Shown: piece after piece, positions 23,413 to 31,471 of the stretch
How positions within the stretch are numbered: the stretch's first letter is position 1
Layout: every line of letters starts with the position of its first letter
Assembly (NCBI GenBank): GCA_905214615.1
Contig: CAJMMX010000022.1
Location: forward strand, 1-31,471
Direction of reading: 5' to 3'
Origin: an uncultured bacterium
Lineage (GTDB): Bacteria; Actinomycetota; Coriobacteriia; Coriobacteriales; Coriobacteriaceae
DNA length: 31,471 nt
Notes under the pieces: generated by a model
Seen by the model: the letters and a program-made list of their open reading frames with translations, nothing else
What the model was told of the DNA's origin: nothing
Database searches by the model: none
Made by a program: the position numbers and the translations under genes

Positions 23413-24762
23413 CTACTCCACAACATGGCCGATAAGCTCATAGCAGAAGCTATCGGTAAACTCGACCGTCAGAATATCGCCCACGGACGCCTCACTGGCG
23501 TCCAAGTGCACCGCGCCATCGGAATCGGGCGCCTGGAACCAAGCATGGCCGATCAGCTCGGCGCCGTCCTCGGTCTCCTCGATGCCGTCGACAATCACCT
23601 GGGCGCGCTCGCCCACATGTGCGGCGGTGGCGGCAAAACCGAGCGACTCGGCCAGGTCCATGGCCTCCTGGGCGCGCTCGAGCTTGACCTCCTCATCGAC
23701 CTGACCCTCCATCTTAGCGGCCAGGCTGCCCTCCTCCTGCGAGTAGGCAAAGACACTCGTGTAGTCAAAGCCGACGGTGTCCATAAAGTCGATAAGGTCG
23801 CGGAACTCGTCGTCGGTCTCGGTCGGGAAGCCGACCATGGCCGTGGAACGGATCACGATGCCGGGGATACGCTCACGCAGATCGCGGAACAGGTCCTCGA
23901 GCTCCTGGCGCGAACCAGAACGGCGCATAGCCTTGAGGATGCGCGCGTCGCAGTGCTGCACGGGGATATCGATATAGGGCAGCACCTCGGGCATATCGCG
24001 AATCGTATCGATAAGCTCGTCGGTCATGCCCTCGGGCTGCAGATAGAGCACGCGGACCCAGACGTTGTGCGGGCGCACGGCCTCGGCGACGGCATGCAGC
24101 AGCTGCGCCAGATTGCGCGGCGAGCCATCGGTGGCGTCTTCGTCGGCAAAGTCGGTGCCCCAAATACCCGTGTCCTGGCCGATCAGCACGATCTCGCGCA
24201 CACCGCCGGCAACCAGGTCGCGTACCTCGGAGATAATGCTCTCGGCATTGCGCGAGTGATAACGACCGCGGATATACGGGATCATGCAGAAGCTGCAGAA
24301 GCGGTTGCAGCCATCGGAAATCTTGACGTAAGCAACGGCGCCCTCGACAGTGCGCTTGACTTGCGGAATATAGGCAGCGATCTCACGCTCGACACCCAGC
24401 ACGCCATCGATGACCGCCACGACGCCGTCCTCCTCGTCGGCCTTCACAAAGGCAGCGACCTCGGGCAGCTCGTCAGGCAGGTCGTCGCCATAGCGCGACG
24501 GCACACAGCCGCACATGACGATGGGACAAGAACGAACGCCGTCCTGAACCTCGTTGGCGAGCTCGAGCGTGGTCTCGATGCTCTCGGACGTTGCGGAGGC
24601 GAGGAACGAGCATGTATTGACGATGGCGATATCGGCATCCTGCGGGTCGAATGCCTCCTCGTAGCCCGCGGCGGTCAAAAGAGAACGCATGCGGTCGGTG
24701 TCAACCTCGTTCTTAGCGCACCCGAGGGTGATGTAGAGCACGGAGCCCAACGGTGTATCCAT
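23413..24762 (-). CDS. rimO: Ribosomal protein uS12 methylthiotransferase RimO
   Basis: A 449-residue radical-SAM enzyme that methylthiolates the conserved aspartate of ribosomal protein S12. The N-terminal cluster cysteines are C15 (TLGCAKN), C51 (NTCSF) and C86 (CGCVPSRYG); the SAM cluster is C152-x3-C156-x2-C159 (DGCNRFCSFC), and a TRAM domain ends the protein. GCAKNEVD and NTCSF separate it from MiaB, which is present elsewhere in the window. The ribosome site (AAAGGA) lies an unusually long 12 bases before ATG. It precedes pgsA by nine bases. Confidence 0.95.
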   Translation of the reverse strand: MDTPLGSVLYITLGCAKNEVDTDRMRSLLTAAGYEEAFDPQDADIAIVNTCSFLASATSESIETTLELANEVQDGVRSCPIVMCGCVPSRYGDDLPDELPEVAAFVKADEEDGVVAVIDGVLGVEREIAAYIPQVKRTVEGAVAYVKISDGCNRFCSFCMIPYIRGRYHSRNAESIISEVRDLVAGGVREIVLIGQDTGIWGTDFADEDATDGSPRNLAQLLHAVAEAVRPHNVWVRVLYLQPEGMTDELIDTIRDMPEVLPYIDIPVQHCDARILKAMRRSGSRQELEDLFRDLRERIPGIVIRSTAMVGFPTETDDEFRDLIDFMDTVGFDYTSVFAYSQEEGSLAAKMEGQVDEEVKLERAQEAMDLAESLGFAATAAHVGERAQVIVDGIEETEDGAELIGHAWFQAPDSDGAVHLDASEASVGDILTVEFTDSFCYELIGHVVE

Positions 24763-24789
24763 GTTGGAGAGCAGTCCTTTCGAATGATA

Positions 24790-25293
24790 TTAGCGGTAGT
24801 TGGTGAACTGCAGCGGCTGGCCGTAGTCCTGGTCGCGCAGGAACTGGATCACGGTCTGCAACGCGTCCTTCGAAGCAGAGGAAACACGCAGCTTGTCGGC
24901 CTCGATAGTCACCTTGACCTTGACCTTGAGCTTTTGGTCCTTGATGTCCTTGTTGATCTTCTTGGCGGTCGCCTGGTCGATACCCTCGACGATATGGCCG
25001 AGCACGCGAACGGTGCCGCCCGATGCCGCCTGCGGAGCATCCCACGAGACAGCCTTGAGGTCGATGCCGCGCTTGATGAGCTTGGAGCTCAGCACGTCGA
25101 TAATCTGCTTGGAGACAAAGTCGGCCGGGGCGTTGATCGTAAAGAGCTTGTCGCCCTTCGAAAGCTCGATCGTGGCGCCGGAATCCTTCAGGTCATAGCG
25201 CTGGGAAATCTCGCGCGTGGTTTGCTGGAAGGCGTTGTCGACCTCTTGCATGTTGACCTCGGACACGACGTCGAAGCTGGAATCTTTAGCCAT
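24790..25293 (-). CDS. yajQ: YajQ family nucleotide-binding protein
   Basis: A 167-residue protein covering the whole YajQ family: SSFDVVSEVNMQEVDNAF at the N-terminus (residues 5-22), RYDLKDSGA, LIKRGIDLKAVSWD and FLRDQDYGQPLQFTNYR at the end. YajQ proteins have two RRM-like folds and bind RNA or nucleotides; some bind cyclic di-GMP. Which ligand applies here is not known. The start has AAAGGA about eight bases before ATG. It sits between the RodZ-like gene and rimO with gaps under 30 bases. Confidence 0.93.
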   Translation of the reverse strand: MAKDSSFDVVSEVNMQEVDNAFQQTTREISQRYDLKDSGATIELSKGDKLFTINAPADFVSKQIIDVLSSKLIKRGIDLKAVSWDAPQAASGGTVRVLGHIVEGIDQATAKKINKDIKDQKLKVKVKVTIEADKLRVSSASKDALQTVIQFLRDQDYGQPLQFTNYR

Positions 25294-25319
25294 GATGTTT
25301 CCTTTCGCGTACGAGCGGC

Positions 25320-26831
25320 TTAGTAGCTATCGTACGAATAGTCGGTAGAATCGGTGGGCGTCTGGCCGTCAGTTGCGGTATCGGCGCCATCCGTGGACTG
25401 GGCATCGGTGCCGTCGGTGGTGTCGGTACCATCGGTGGTGTCGGTACCATCAGAACTTTCACCATTCTCGGAACCAGTCGTCTCCTTCTTGGGAACGGTG
25501 ATCGTCACACGCGCCACGCCCGAGGTCTTGGTATCGTAACGGACCTTTTCGCCGTTCTTGGTAACGGTGACATCGGAAGGCTTGGACGTGGTGATCTCGA
25601 TCGAGGACTCAGGCGTGTACACCTGCTCAAAGGGGCCAGTCGCCTGGGCGCCATAGACCGACTTGCCATCGACCTTGACCTCAATCCAGGCGGTCTTTCC
25701 CTTGGCAACGGAGACCTTGACCTTCGTTACCTCGTTTTCTTCCTTTTTAGCCGTCGTCTTGGTGGCGTCCGAATCGGTCGACTCATCCGTCGCCTCATCG
25801 GTGTCTTCGTCCTCGTCGACCGTTTCAGTCTTCTTAGAAGACTTCTTGGTCGTCGTCTTGGTAACAGCGGGCGTCTCGGGCGTGGTCTCGGGCGTCGAAG
25901 ATGCGCAGCCGCGCAGAAGTACCACGATGAGCACGATCAGCAGCAACGCCACGGCACCGATGCCGGCGTAGACGATACGCGGATCGAGACCGTTGTTTTG
26001 AGGAGTACGGGAACCGCCGCGTCCACGACTGGAACTGCTGCGGCCGCCTCCCTGAGGCATACGACCACGATTGCTGTCGGAACGGCCGCGATAGCCACCC
26101 TGGCCCTGAAGGCTGCGCTGACCCGAGCGGGGCGCAAGTTCACCGCGGCCTTGATAGCCACGCTGGCCCGCACGCGGAGCCGAAGAGCGCTGGCCATACG
26201 GCTGTGATTGAGAGCGAAGACGCGGCGTCACCTGCGTGGCATCGGCGTCCGCATAGCCGCCGAGAGCACGACCGGCAGAGACACCACGGTAGCCACGATC
26301 GGAATAGCCGCCATCTCCGTAGCCGACACGGGGATCGCGCACCACACCGCGGGCAGCGGGAAGCGCACGATCGTCGGGCATAGGCGTGCTGCGGAAACGA
26401 TCGCGCTGAGAACGGATTTCCTCACTGGACCCCGTCTCGGTAATATAGCCAGCCTGCTGCGGACGCTGACCATAACGCGTTGAGCGACCACCCTGAACCA
26501 TCAGGAAGCGCCCGTTATCGACAGAGGAACGCGAATTGACGTAGCCGGCGGCGTCCTGAAAACGACCGCCCTGCTGCGACGTCTCGCGTTCGTATGCCAT
26601 CAGGTCGTCAAAGTAGGCATTGACGACCTCGCGCGGATTGAGGCCCAAAAAACGAGCATAGCTCGAAATCATGCCCTGCGCATAGCCGCGCGGCGGCATC
26701 GAAGCAAAGTTACCGGTCTCGAAAAACTCGATGATCTGCGGCCTGATTTTGATGGTGTTGGCGACCTGCTGAATGGAAAGGCCCATTCGGCGACGCTGCT
26801 CGAGCAGCATGTCACCAAAGCGTGCAGCCAT
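25320..26831 (-). CDS. RodZ-like membrane protein with Arg/Gly-rich disordered region
   Basis: A 503-residue protein with the RodZ/YmfM plan. Residues 4-75 are a Cro-like helix-turn-helix (RRRMGLSIQQVANTIKI ... GYAQGMISSYARFLGL), the part that binds MreB in RodZ. Residues 140-275 are disordered and rich in R, G, S and Q with many RG/RGG pairs. Residues 287-307 are one membrane span. Outside lie an acidic Thr/Lys stretch, a DUF4115-like beta domain (370-448) and a Thr/Asp/Gly tail. The ATG overlaps the ftsK stop (TGATG). A cell-shape or division role is inferred. Confidence 0.82.
   Translation of the reverse strand: MAARFGDMLLEQRRRMGLSIQQVANTIKIRPQIIEFFETGNFASMPPRGYAQGMISSYARFLGLNPREVVNAYFDDLMAYERETSQQGGRFQDAAGYVNSRSSVDNGRFLMVQGGRSTRYGQRPQQAGYITETGSSEEIRSQRDRFRSTPMPDDRALPAARGVVRDPRVGYGDGGYSDRGYRGVSAGRALGGYADADATQVTPRLRSQSQPYGQRSSAPRAGQRGYQGRGELAPRSGQRSLQGQGGYRGRSDSNRGRMPQGGGRSSSSRGRGGSRTPQNNGLDPRIVYAGIGAVALLLIVLIVVLLRGCASSTPETTPETPAVTKTTTKKSSKKTETVDEDEDTDEATDESTDSDATKTTAKKEENEVTKVKVSVAKGKTAWIEVKVDGKSVYGAQATGPFEQVYTPESSIEITTSKPSDVTVTKNGEKVRYDTKTSGVARVTITVPKKETTGSENGESSDGTDTTDGTDTTDGTDAQSTDGADTATDGQTPTDSTDYSYDSY
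25415..25450. repeat. 18-bp tandem repeat inside the RodZ-like gene
   Basis: CGGTGGTGTCGGTACCAT occurs twice in tandem, with a degenerate third unit just before it. On the coding strand it encodes the Asp-Gly-Thr-Asp-Thr-Thr repeats of the extracellular tail, so tail length may vary by slippage between strains. Confidence 0.7.
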
Positions 26832-29611
26832 CAGAATCCTCCAAACTCACGATCTTCACGTGCCATCTCGGCGTCGACAGATTCCAGCGCGGCAAGCCCC
26901 TCCTCGTCCAACAGGACCTCGCGCGGCTTGGAACCGTCGGGCGGGCCGACGACACCCTTTTCTTCCAGCATGTCCATAATACGCCCGGCACGCGCATAGC
27001 CAACCTTCAGACGACGTTGCAGGCCAGATGTGGAGCCAAGCTGCGATTCCACCACAATATGGGCGGCTTCCCAAATGAGTGGATCATCGTCTTGCGGCTC
27101 GGCTACTCCGGTGCGGACAATGCCTCCGCCACCCGCCATGGACATGGAAGCGGGCGCCACGGCAGACAGGATCTCCTCGTGGTAGTCTGGCTCACTCTGC
27201 GACTTGACGAACTCAACAATCTCGTTGATCTCATCATCCGAGACAAAGCAGCCCTGGATACGGCGGGGCTTGCCCCAGTCGACCTTGGAGAACAACATGT
27301 CGCCCAAACCGGTGAGCTTCTCGGCGCCCATCTGGTCGATGATGACGCGCGAGTCGATGCCCGTGGCGACGTTAAAGGCGATGCGGTTGGTGATGTTAGC
27401 CTTGATGAGGCCCGTCACCACGTTGGAGCTGGGGCGCTGCGTGGCCACGATAAGATGAATACCGGCGGCACGGCCCAGCTGTGCAATACGCACGATCGAG
27501 GCCTCGACATCCTTACCGGCGACCATCATCAGGTCCGAAAGCTCGTCGATGATGATGACCAGGTAGGGCATCTTTTGCGGCGGGTTGTCGTAATGCTCAA
27601 ACTCGCCGGCGGCCTGCTTTTCATTGTAGGTCGAGATCTTACGCACGTTGAGACGCTCGAAAACCTTCAGGCGACGCTCCATCTCGGACACAGCCCATTG
27701 CAGAGCGCTCGCGGCCTGCTTAGGCTCGGTCACCACGGGCACATAGAGATGCGGCAGACCGTTATAGCCCGCAAGCTCGACGCGCTTGGGGTCGACCATA
27801 ATCAGGCGAACGTCCTCGGGAAGGGCGCGCATGAGCAAGGTCGTGATGATGGAGTTGATCATCACCGACTTACCAGAACCAGTCGTACCGGCGATCAACA
27901 GGTGAGGCATCTTGGCGAGGTCGGCGACGACCGGCGTGCCCTCGGCGTCACGGCCGATAGCGAGCTCGAGCGGACCGCCCTTCACATAGGGCAGCACGTC
28001 GCCCAGATTGACGTTCTGGCGCTTGCGGTTGGGAATCTCGATGCCCACGAGCGAGGTGCCGGGGATCGGGGCAAAGATACGCACCGACTGGGCAGCGAGC
28101 GAAAGCGCGATATCGTCCTCGAGGCTCGAGATTTTGCTCACACGCTCGCCCTCACCGGGCTGCAGCTTAAAGGTCGTCACCGTGGGGCCGGCGATCCAGC
28201 CGACCACGCGGGCACTGCGGCCAAACTCAAGCAAGGTGGATTGCAGTGACTCAGCGGTCTGCTCCAGCTCCTTGTCCGAAGACGCAGCGGAAGCCGACTG
28301 CGGGTTGGCATGCAGGATTTCGAGCGGCGGAAGCTTGAGGCCGTCCTCTTCTTCGCCCTCGGCGTCAGTTGCGGTGTCGCTCGCTCCCCCATTGTCAGCC
28401 GCAGCAGGAGCGGCAGAGGCCGTAGAGGTTGAGGCGTCAGCGACCTTGGGGTGCTTCAGGAAGTCGGGGATCTGGGGGGCGGCCGAGACGGGATTCACGG
28501 AAAACGGCGGCTCGGACTCGTCAACCTTGTCCGGATCGTCCTCCATCGAAAGCTGTCCGGTGACCTGGCCGCGCTTTGCATGGCGACGCGGCAGCAAAGT
28601 TGTCTTTGCGGTCTCAATCGGAGCCTCGTCGTCCTCGTCATCGCCCTCGGTGAGCTCAATCTCGCTATCGGACCAAGACGGGTCGGGCTCACTCGTATTG
28701 AGCTTGGGAACCGTCTTGCCCTTCTTGGCATGACGGCGCGGCAGCAGCGTGGTCTTGGCCCGCTCGGCTTCAACCGACTCGGATACGTCGACAAACGGGT
28801 CATCGTCCTCGTCGTCATCCAAAACCGGGTCGACATCGCCACCCATGACCGTGGTCACCGCGGCGTCAGTCCCCTTCTGGCGCAAAATGCTCAGGTGCGG
28901 ACGAGCGACGCCGGGAACAGACAGGGCCTCTTCATCGCCCCACGGGCTCGCATTGACATCGGCACGTCGACGCTCGGCAAAATCGGCAGCGCGATCGCGT
29001 GCGGAGCGCAAAACGCCACCCACCGAAAAGCCGATAATGACCAAACCAACGACGACAAGCCCCAGCAAGACAACCATGGCGATAGGTTTACCCAAGGCGT
29101 TTTGCAAGGCACTTGCGATAAAGGCGCCAATGTAGCCGCCCGACACGGAAAGGTTCTGCGGCGTAAACATAAGGTCGCACGAATCGCTCGTGCCCGGCAC
29201 CATCAGCGAAAGAATGGAGACGACGGCGATAAAGACCAAGGCGCCGCCCGCAACAGAGCGCACGTTGAGCGGCGAGTCCTCACCCAAAAAGAGCGTGGCG
29301 GCAAACAGCAAGATGACGATCGGCAGCACGTAGGCGCCCAGACCAAAGCCCAGGTGGTAGAAACCGGCAACCGCAGCCGTCACGGGCGCTGTTGCCGGAG
29401 AGATCACGGCAATGAAGGACGCGATCGCCAAAACGGCGATGACCACACCGGCGATATCGCGATTGGCCGAAGGCTCGACCAGGGGCTCAAACTCATCAAA
29501 CTCGGACTCGTGGCCCTTATTGGCACGCAGATGGGAACCGGCACCCTTAGCAGATGCCGGTTGGTTATTGGCCTTATTGCCTTTGGCGTTTTTTGCAGAT
29601 CCGCGCGCCAA
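26831..29611 (-). CDS. ftsK: DNA translocase FtsK/SpoIIIE
   Basis: A 926-residue septal DNA pump. Four or five membrane spans lie in residues 53-200, then a long acidic linker (205-440), a RecA-like motor with Walker A GTTGSGKS (575-582) and Walker B IIIDE (D689-E690), and a C-terminal winged-helix gamma domain (about 855-915) that reads orienting sequences. The start is TTG at 29611 with GGAGG six bases before it, inside the end of the RNase J gene. The linker holds a repeated motif AKTTLLPRRHAK(K/R)G at 285-298 and 335-348. It moves chromosome ends out of the closing septum. Confidence 0.95.
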   Translation of the reverse strand: MARGSAKNAKGNKANNQPASAKGAGSHLRANKGHESEFDEFEPLVEPSANRDIAGVVIAVLAIASFIAVISPATAPVTAAVAGFYHLGFGLGAYVLPIVILLFAATLFLGEDSPLNVRSVAGGALVFIAVVSILSLMVPGTSDSCDLMFTPQNLSVSGGYIGAFIASALQNALGKPIAMVVLLGLVVVGLVIIGFSVGGVLRSARDRAADFAERRRADVNASPWGDEEALSVPGVARPHLSILRQKGTDAAVTTVMGGDVDPVLDDDEDDDPFVDVSESVEAERAKTTLLPRRHAKKGKTVPKLNTSEPDPSWSDSEIELTEGDDEDDEAPIETAKTTLLPRRHAKRGQVTGQLSMEDDPDKVDESEPPFSVNPVSAAPQIPDFLKHPKVADASTSTASAAPAAADNGGASDTATDAEGEEEDGLKLPPLEILHANPQSASAASSDKELEQTAESLQSTLLEFGRSARVVGWIAGPTVTTFKLQPGEGERVSKISSLEDDIALSLAAQSVRIFAPIPGTSLVGIEIPNRKRQNVNLGDVLPYVKGGPLELAIGRDAEGTPVVADLAKMPHLLIAGTTGSGKSVMINSIITTLLMRALPEDVRLIMVDPKRVELAGYNGLPHLYVPVVTEPKQAASALQWAVSEMERRLKVFERLNVRKISTYNEKQAAGEFEHYDNPPQKMPYLVIIIDELSDLMMVAGKDVEASIVRIAQLGRAAGIHLIVATQRPSSNVVTGLIKANITNRIAFNVATGIDSRVIIDQMGAEKLTGLGDMLFSKVDWGKPRRIQGCFVSDDEINEIVEFVKSQSEPDYHEEILSAVAPASMSMAGGGGIVRTGVAEPQDDDPLIWEAAHIVVESQLGSTSGLQRRLKVGYARAGRIMDMLEEKGVVGPPDGSKPREVLLDEEGLAALESVDAEMAREDREFGGF

Positions 29612-29612
29612 A

Positions 29613-31283
29613 CTAAACCTCCATGACGACCGGGATGATCATCGGACGGGTGCGCGTACGGCTCCAGATAAAGTTAGAGAGCGAATCGCGCACGGCCTTG
29701 CGAATGGCATCGGAACCGCTGCTGGTAAAGCTAAACTTACCCTTCTCGATCGTCTTCATAATGGACGCGGAGGCATCCTCGGAGAACTGGTCGTCGATGG
29801 CAAACGAGACGCCGCGGCCCGAGAACTCGATGGCCTCGATCTTCTTGTGTTTGAGGGAGACGATGGCAACGGCCGTGACCATACCGTCGTTGGCGAGCTT
29901 CTGGCGATCGCGCAGGACGATGGGGTCGGTATCGCCGATACGCAGGCCGTCGACGTAAACGACACCGGACTCGACGGGCGTACCGCGCTTGACGATACCA
30001 CCGCGCATCTCGAGCGTGTCGCCGTTATCGAGGATAAAGATATGATCGTCCTTGATGCCCATCTTGCGGGCCAGCTGCGCATGGGCGCGCAGGTGCACGG
30101 CCTCACCGTGAACCGGCATAAAGTACGTGGGCTTGGCCATGGCCATCAGGAGCTTGAGCTCCTCCTGGCTACCGTGACCCGAGACGTGGACGAGAGCGCG
30201 GTTCTTATCCCACACGTCGCAGCCGAGCTTGGCCAGGCTGTTGACGACCTGCTGGACGGCCTTCTCGTTGCCAGGAACGGGAGTTGCCGAAAGGATAACG
30301 GTATCGCCCTCGTGGATGGAGAGCGTCTTGTGCTCGCCATTGGCCATGCGGGACAGGGCCGACAGCGGCTCGCCCTGCGAACCGGTGCACATGACGACAA
30401 TCTTATCGTCGGGCAGGTTATCGATATCGAAGGCATCGATGATATCGGCGTCATCGATGTTGAGGTAGCCCAGCTCACGCGCCACGCGGGTGTTCGTGAG
30501 CATGGAGCGACCGGTCACAACGACCTTACGGCCGCACTTGCGGGCGGCATCGCAGATCTGCTGCAGACGATGGATGTGGCTCGAGAACGACGCGACGAAC
30601 ACGCGACCCGGGGCGTTCTTGATGGCGTGCAACAGGTTGGGACCAACCTCGGCCTCGGACTTGGTAAAGCCGGGAACCGTGGCATTGGTGGAGTCGGAAA
30701 GCAGCAGGTCGATGCCCTGCTTGGCAAAACGGCTGATAGCGGCATAGTCGGGCGTGACGCCGTCGATGGGCGTCTGGTCGAGCTTAAAGTCGCCGGTGTG
30801 CATAACGGTGCCCTGGTTGGTGCGAATGAACACGCCCAGAGCGCCGGGGATGGAGTGCGTCATCGAGAAGAAGTCGAGCGAGATGCCGCCGAGGTTGACA
30901 TGGCTGCCGCCCTTGACCTCACGGAACTTGGGTGCGCGGATGCGGAACTCGGAGAGCTTGCCCTCGATAAAGCCGAGCGTCAGCTTGCTCGAGAAGATGG
31001 GCACCTTATTGTTGAGGTCCTGCAGCAGATACGGAAGCGAACCGGTGTGGTCCTCGTGGCCGTGGGTGACGATGATGCCGCGGAGCTTCTCCTCGTTCTC
31101 CAGAACATAGGTGTAATCGGGAAGCACCAGGTCGATACCAGGCTGGGAGTCATCCGGGAACATAAGACCGGCGTCGACGAGCACCATGTCGTCGCCGCAC
31201 TCGAAGACCGTCATGTTCTTGCCGATGCCGTCAAGGCCGCCGAGCGGAATGATCTTCAAAGGAGATGATTTTTTAGCTGCCAT
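29613..31283 (-). CDS. rnj: Ribonuclease J
   Basis: A 556-residue metallo-beta-lactamase/beta-CASP nuclease with 5'-exonuclease and endonuclease activity in mRNA and rRNA processing. The metal site HGHEDH is at 74-79, followed by GDFKLD, DSTNA and the beta-CASP motifs ASFSSHIHR and HVSGHG; a C-terminal domain completes it. ATG 31283 fits the usual N-terminus (SPLKIIPLGGLDGIGKN); the only purine-rich site (GAAAGGAAA) lies about 14 bases upstream, unusually far. It heads the run through ftsK to cinA. With rny it gives the window both main RNA-decay enzymes. Confidence 0.95.
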   Translation of the reverse strand: MAAKKSSPLKIIPLGGLDGIGKNMTVFECGDDMVLVDAGLMFPDDSQPGIDLVLPDYTYVLENEEKLRGIIVTHGHEDHTGSLPYLLQDLNNKVPIFSSKLTLGFIEGKLSEFRIRAPKFREVKGGSHVNLGGISLDFFSMTHSIPGALGVFIRTNQGTVMHTGDFKLDQTPIDGVTPDYAAISRFAKQGIDLLLSDSTNATVPGFTKSEAEVGPNLLHAIKNAPGRVFVASFSSHIHRLQQICDAARKCGRKVVVTGRSMLTNTRVARELGYLNIDDADIIDAFDIDNLPDDKIVVMCTGSQGEPLSALSRMANGEHKTLSIHEGDTVILSATPVPGNEKAVQQVVNSLAKLGCDVWDKNRALVHVSGHGSQEELKLLMAMAKPTYFMPVHGEAVHLRAHAQLARKMGIKDDHIFILDNGDTLEMRGGIVKRGTPVESGVVYVDGLRIGDTDPIVLRDRQKLANDGMVTAVAIVSLKHKKIEAIEFSGRGVSFAIDDQFSEDASASIMKTIEKGKFSFTSSGSDAIRKAVRDSLSNFIWSRTRTRPMIIPVVMEV

Positions 31284-31371
31284 AGGTAAGTGTGGTTTCC
31301 TTTCTTCGAAACGGGTCTGGAACAACCGACGGGGCGCTTCTGGCAAACCGACCGCCGGGAACGTACAAATA

Positions 31372-31391
31372 TGCATCGCAGAGTCGATGCA
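31372..31391 (-). promoter_or_regulatory. Hairpin in the rnj upstream region
   Basis: TGCATCG (31372-31378) pairs with CGATGCA (31385-31391) around a 6-base loop, about 90 bases before the rnj start. It is probably in the leader RNA. No confident promoter was found in 31284-31471, where only weak -10 like sequence (for example around 31400-31412, minus strand) is seen. Confidence 0.35.
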
Positions 31392-31471
31392 ATAACCACA
31401 GTATGATACCCATTTGCACAACAACAGACCACCCATGCATCAAAGCCCCATCTGAACTGGTCTATCCCGCC

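Noticed and set aside
22276..25323. A 1015-codon plus-strand open frame
   Set aside because: It is antisense to cinA, pgsA, rimO and yajQ, all firmly identified. Its product is compositionally odd (rich in H, G, R, D), with no domain or ribosome site. Long antisense frames are common in G+C-rich coding DNA.
25320..25470. Tandem repeats in the RodZ-like gene as a mobile or regulatory element
   Set aside because: They are in frame and encode a low-complexity tail, so ordinary slippage explains them.
29412..31268. A 618-codon plus-strand open frame
   Set aside because: It is an antisense shadow of the RNase J gene, which carries all catalytic motifs on the other strand.

Overview
The window reads as a chromosomal segment of a Coriobacteriia actinobacterium, most likely Collinsella or a close relative. 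The basis is gene content, a moderately high G+C composition, and gene order; no database search was possible. Gene order is the strongest clue. From nrdR (about 10.7 kb) to the RNase J gene (about 31.3 kb) the segment follows the Mycobacterium tuberculosis order nrdR - LysM protein - lexA - hflX - miaA - miaB - recX - recA - pgsA - ftsK - rnj. It also carries genes that Bacillus subtilis keeps in the matching place (rny, spoVS, cinA, a RodZ/YmfM-like protein). It is therefore a mosaic of the actinobacterial and firmicute versions of one old chromosomal block.

Layout. 1-1.46 kb: a visibly more G+C-rich ABC transporter pair of the lantibiotic-immunity (MutF/MutE) type, minus strand, cut by the left edge. 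1.86-5.68 kb: a plus-strand run of a CDP-alcohol phosphatidyltransferase, a GarA-like FHA protein, a MerR regulator, apt and a secreted NlpC/P60 peptidase. The lipid synthase - FHA - MerR part recalls mycobacterial pgsA2 - garA - Rv1828. 5.75-7.46 kb: a DegV lipid-binding protein gene converging on a DUF1836 regulator gene. Both promoters carry the same 29-bp element (25/29 identical), which suggests a small regulon. 7.5-10.0 kb: trxB (minus) divergent from a diacylglycerol-type glycosyltransferase (plus). 9.9-10.28 kb: a gene-free stretch packed with hairpins, including two oppositely oriented copies of one palindromic repeat family. One copy supplies the last codons and stop of the glycosyltransferase.

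10.3-13.2 kb is the SOS/nucleotide node: dut, nrdR and a LysM membrane protein on the minus strand, divergent from lexA and a coupled membrane acyltransferase. Three GAAC-N4-GTT(C/T) LexA sites lie between them, exactly 28 bp apart. 13.2-19.9 kb, minus strand, is an RNA-centred operon transcribed rny -> MutL-like GHKL ATPase -> spoVS -> miaB -> miaA -> hflX. 20.1-22.0 kb is recA-recX, with a perfect LexA site between the recA -35 and -10. 22.2-31.3 kb, minus strand, is a tightly packed run transcribed rnj -> ftsK -> rodZ-like -> yajQ -> rimO -> pgsA -> cinA.

The themes are DNA damage and recombination (lexA, recA, recX, dut, nrdR), RNA decay and tRNA/ribosome modification (rny, rnj, miaA, miaB, rimO, hflX), and envelope/division functions (ftsK, RodZ-like, two phosphatidyltransferases, glycosyltransferase, NlpC/P60, LysM). 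No tRNA, rRNA, CRISPR array, insertion sequence or prophage gene was seen. The best leads for new biology are the hairpin repeat family at 9.9-10.3 kb, the shared degV/DUF1836 operator, and the orphan MutL-like ATPase between rny and spoVS.
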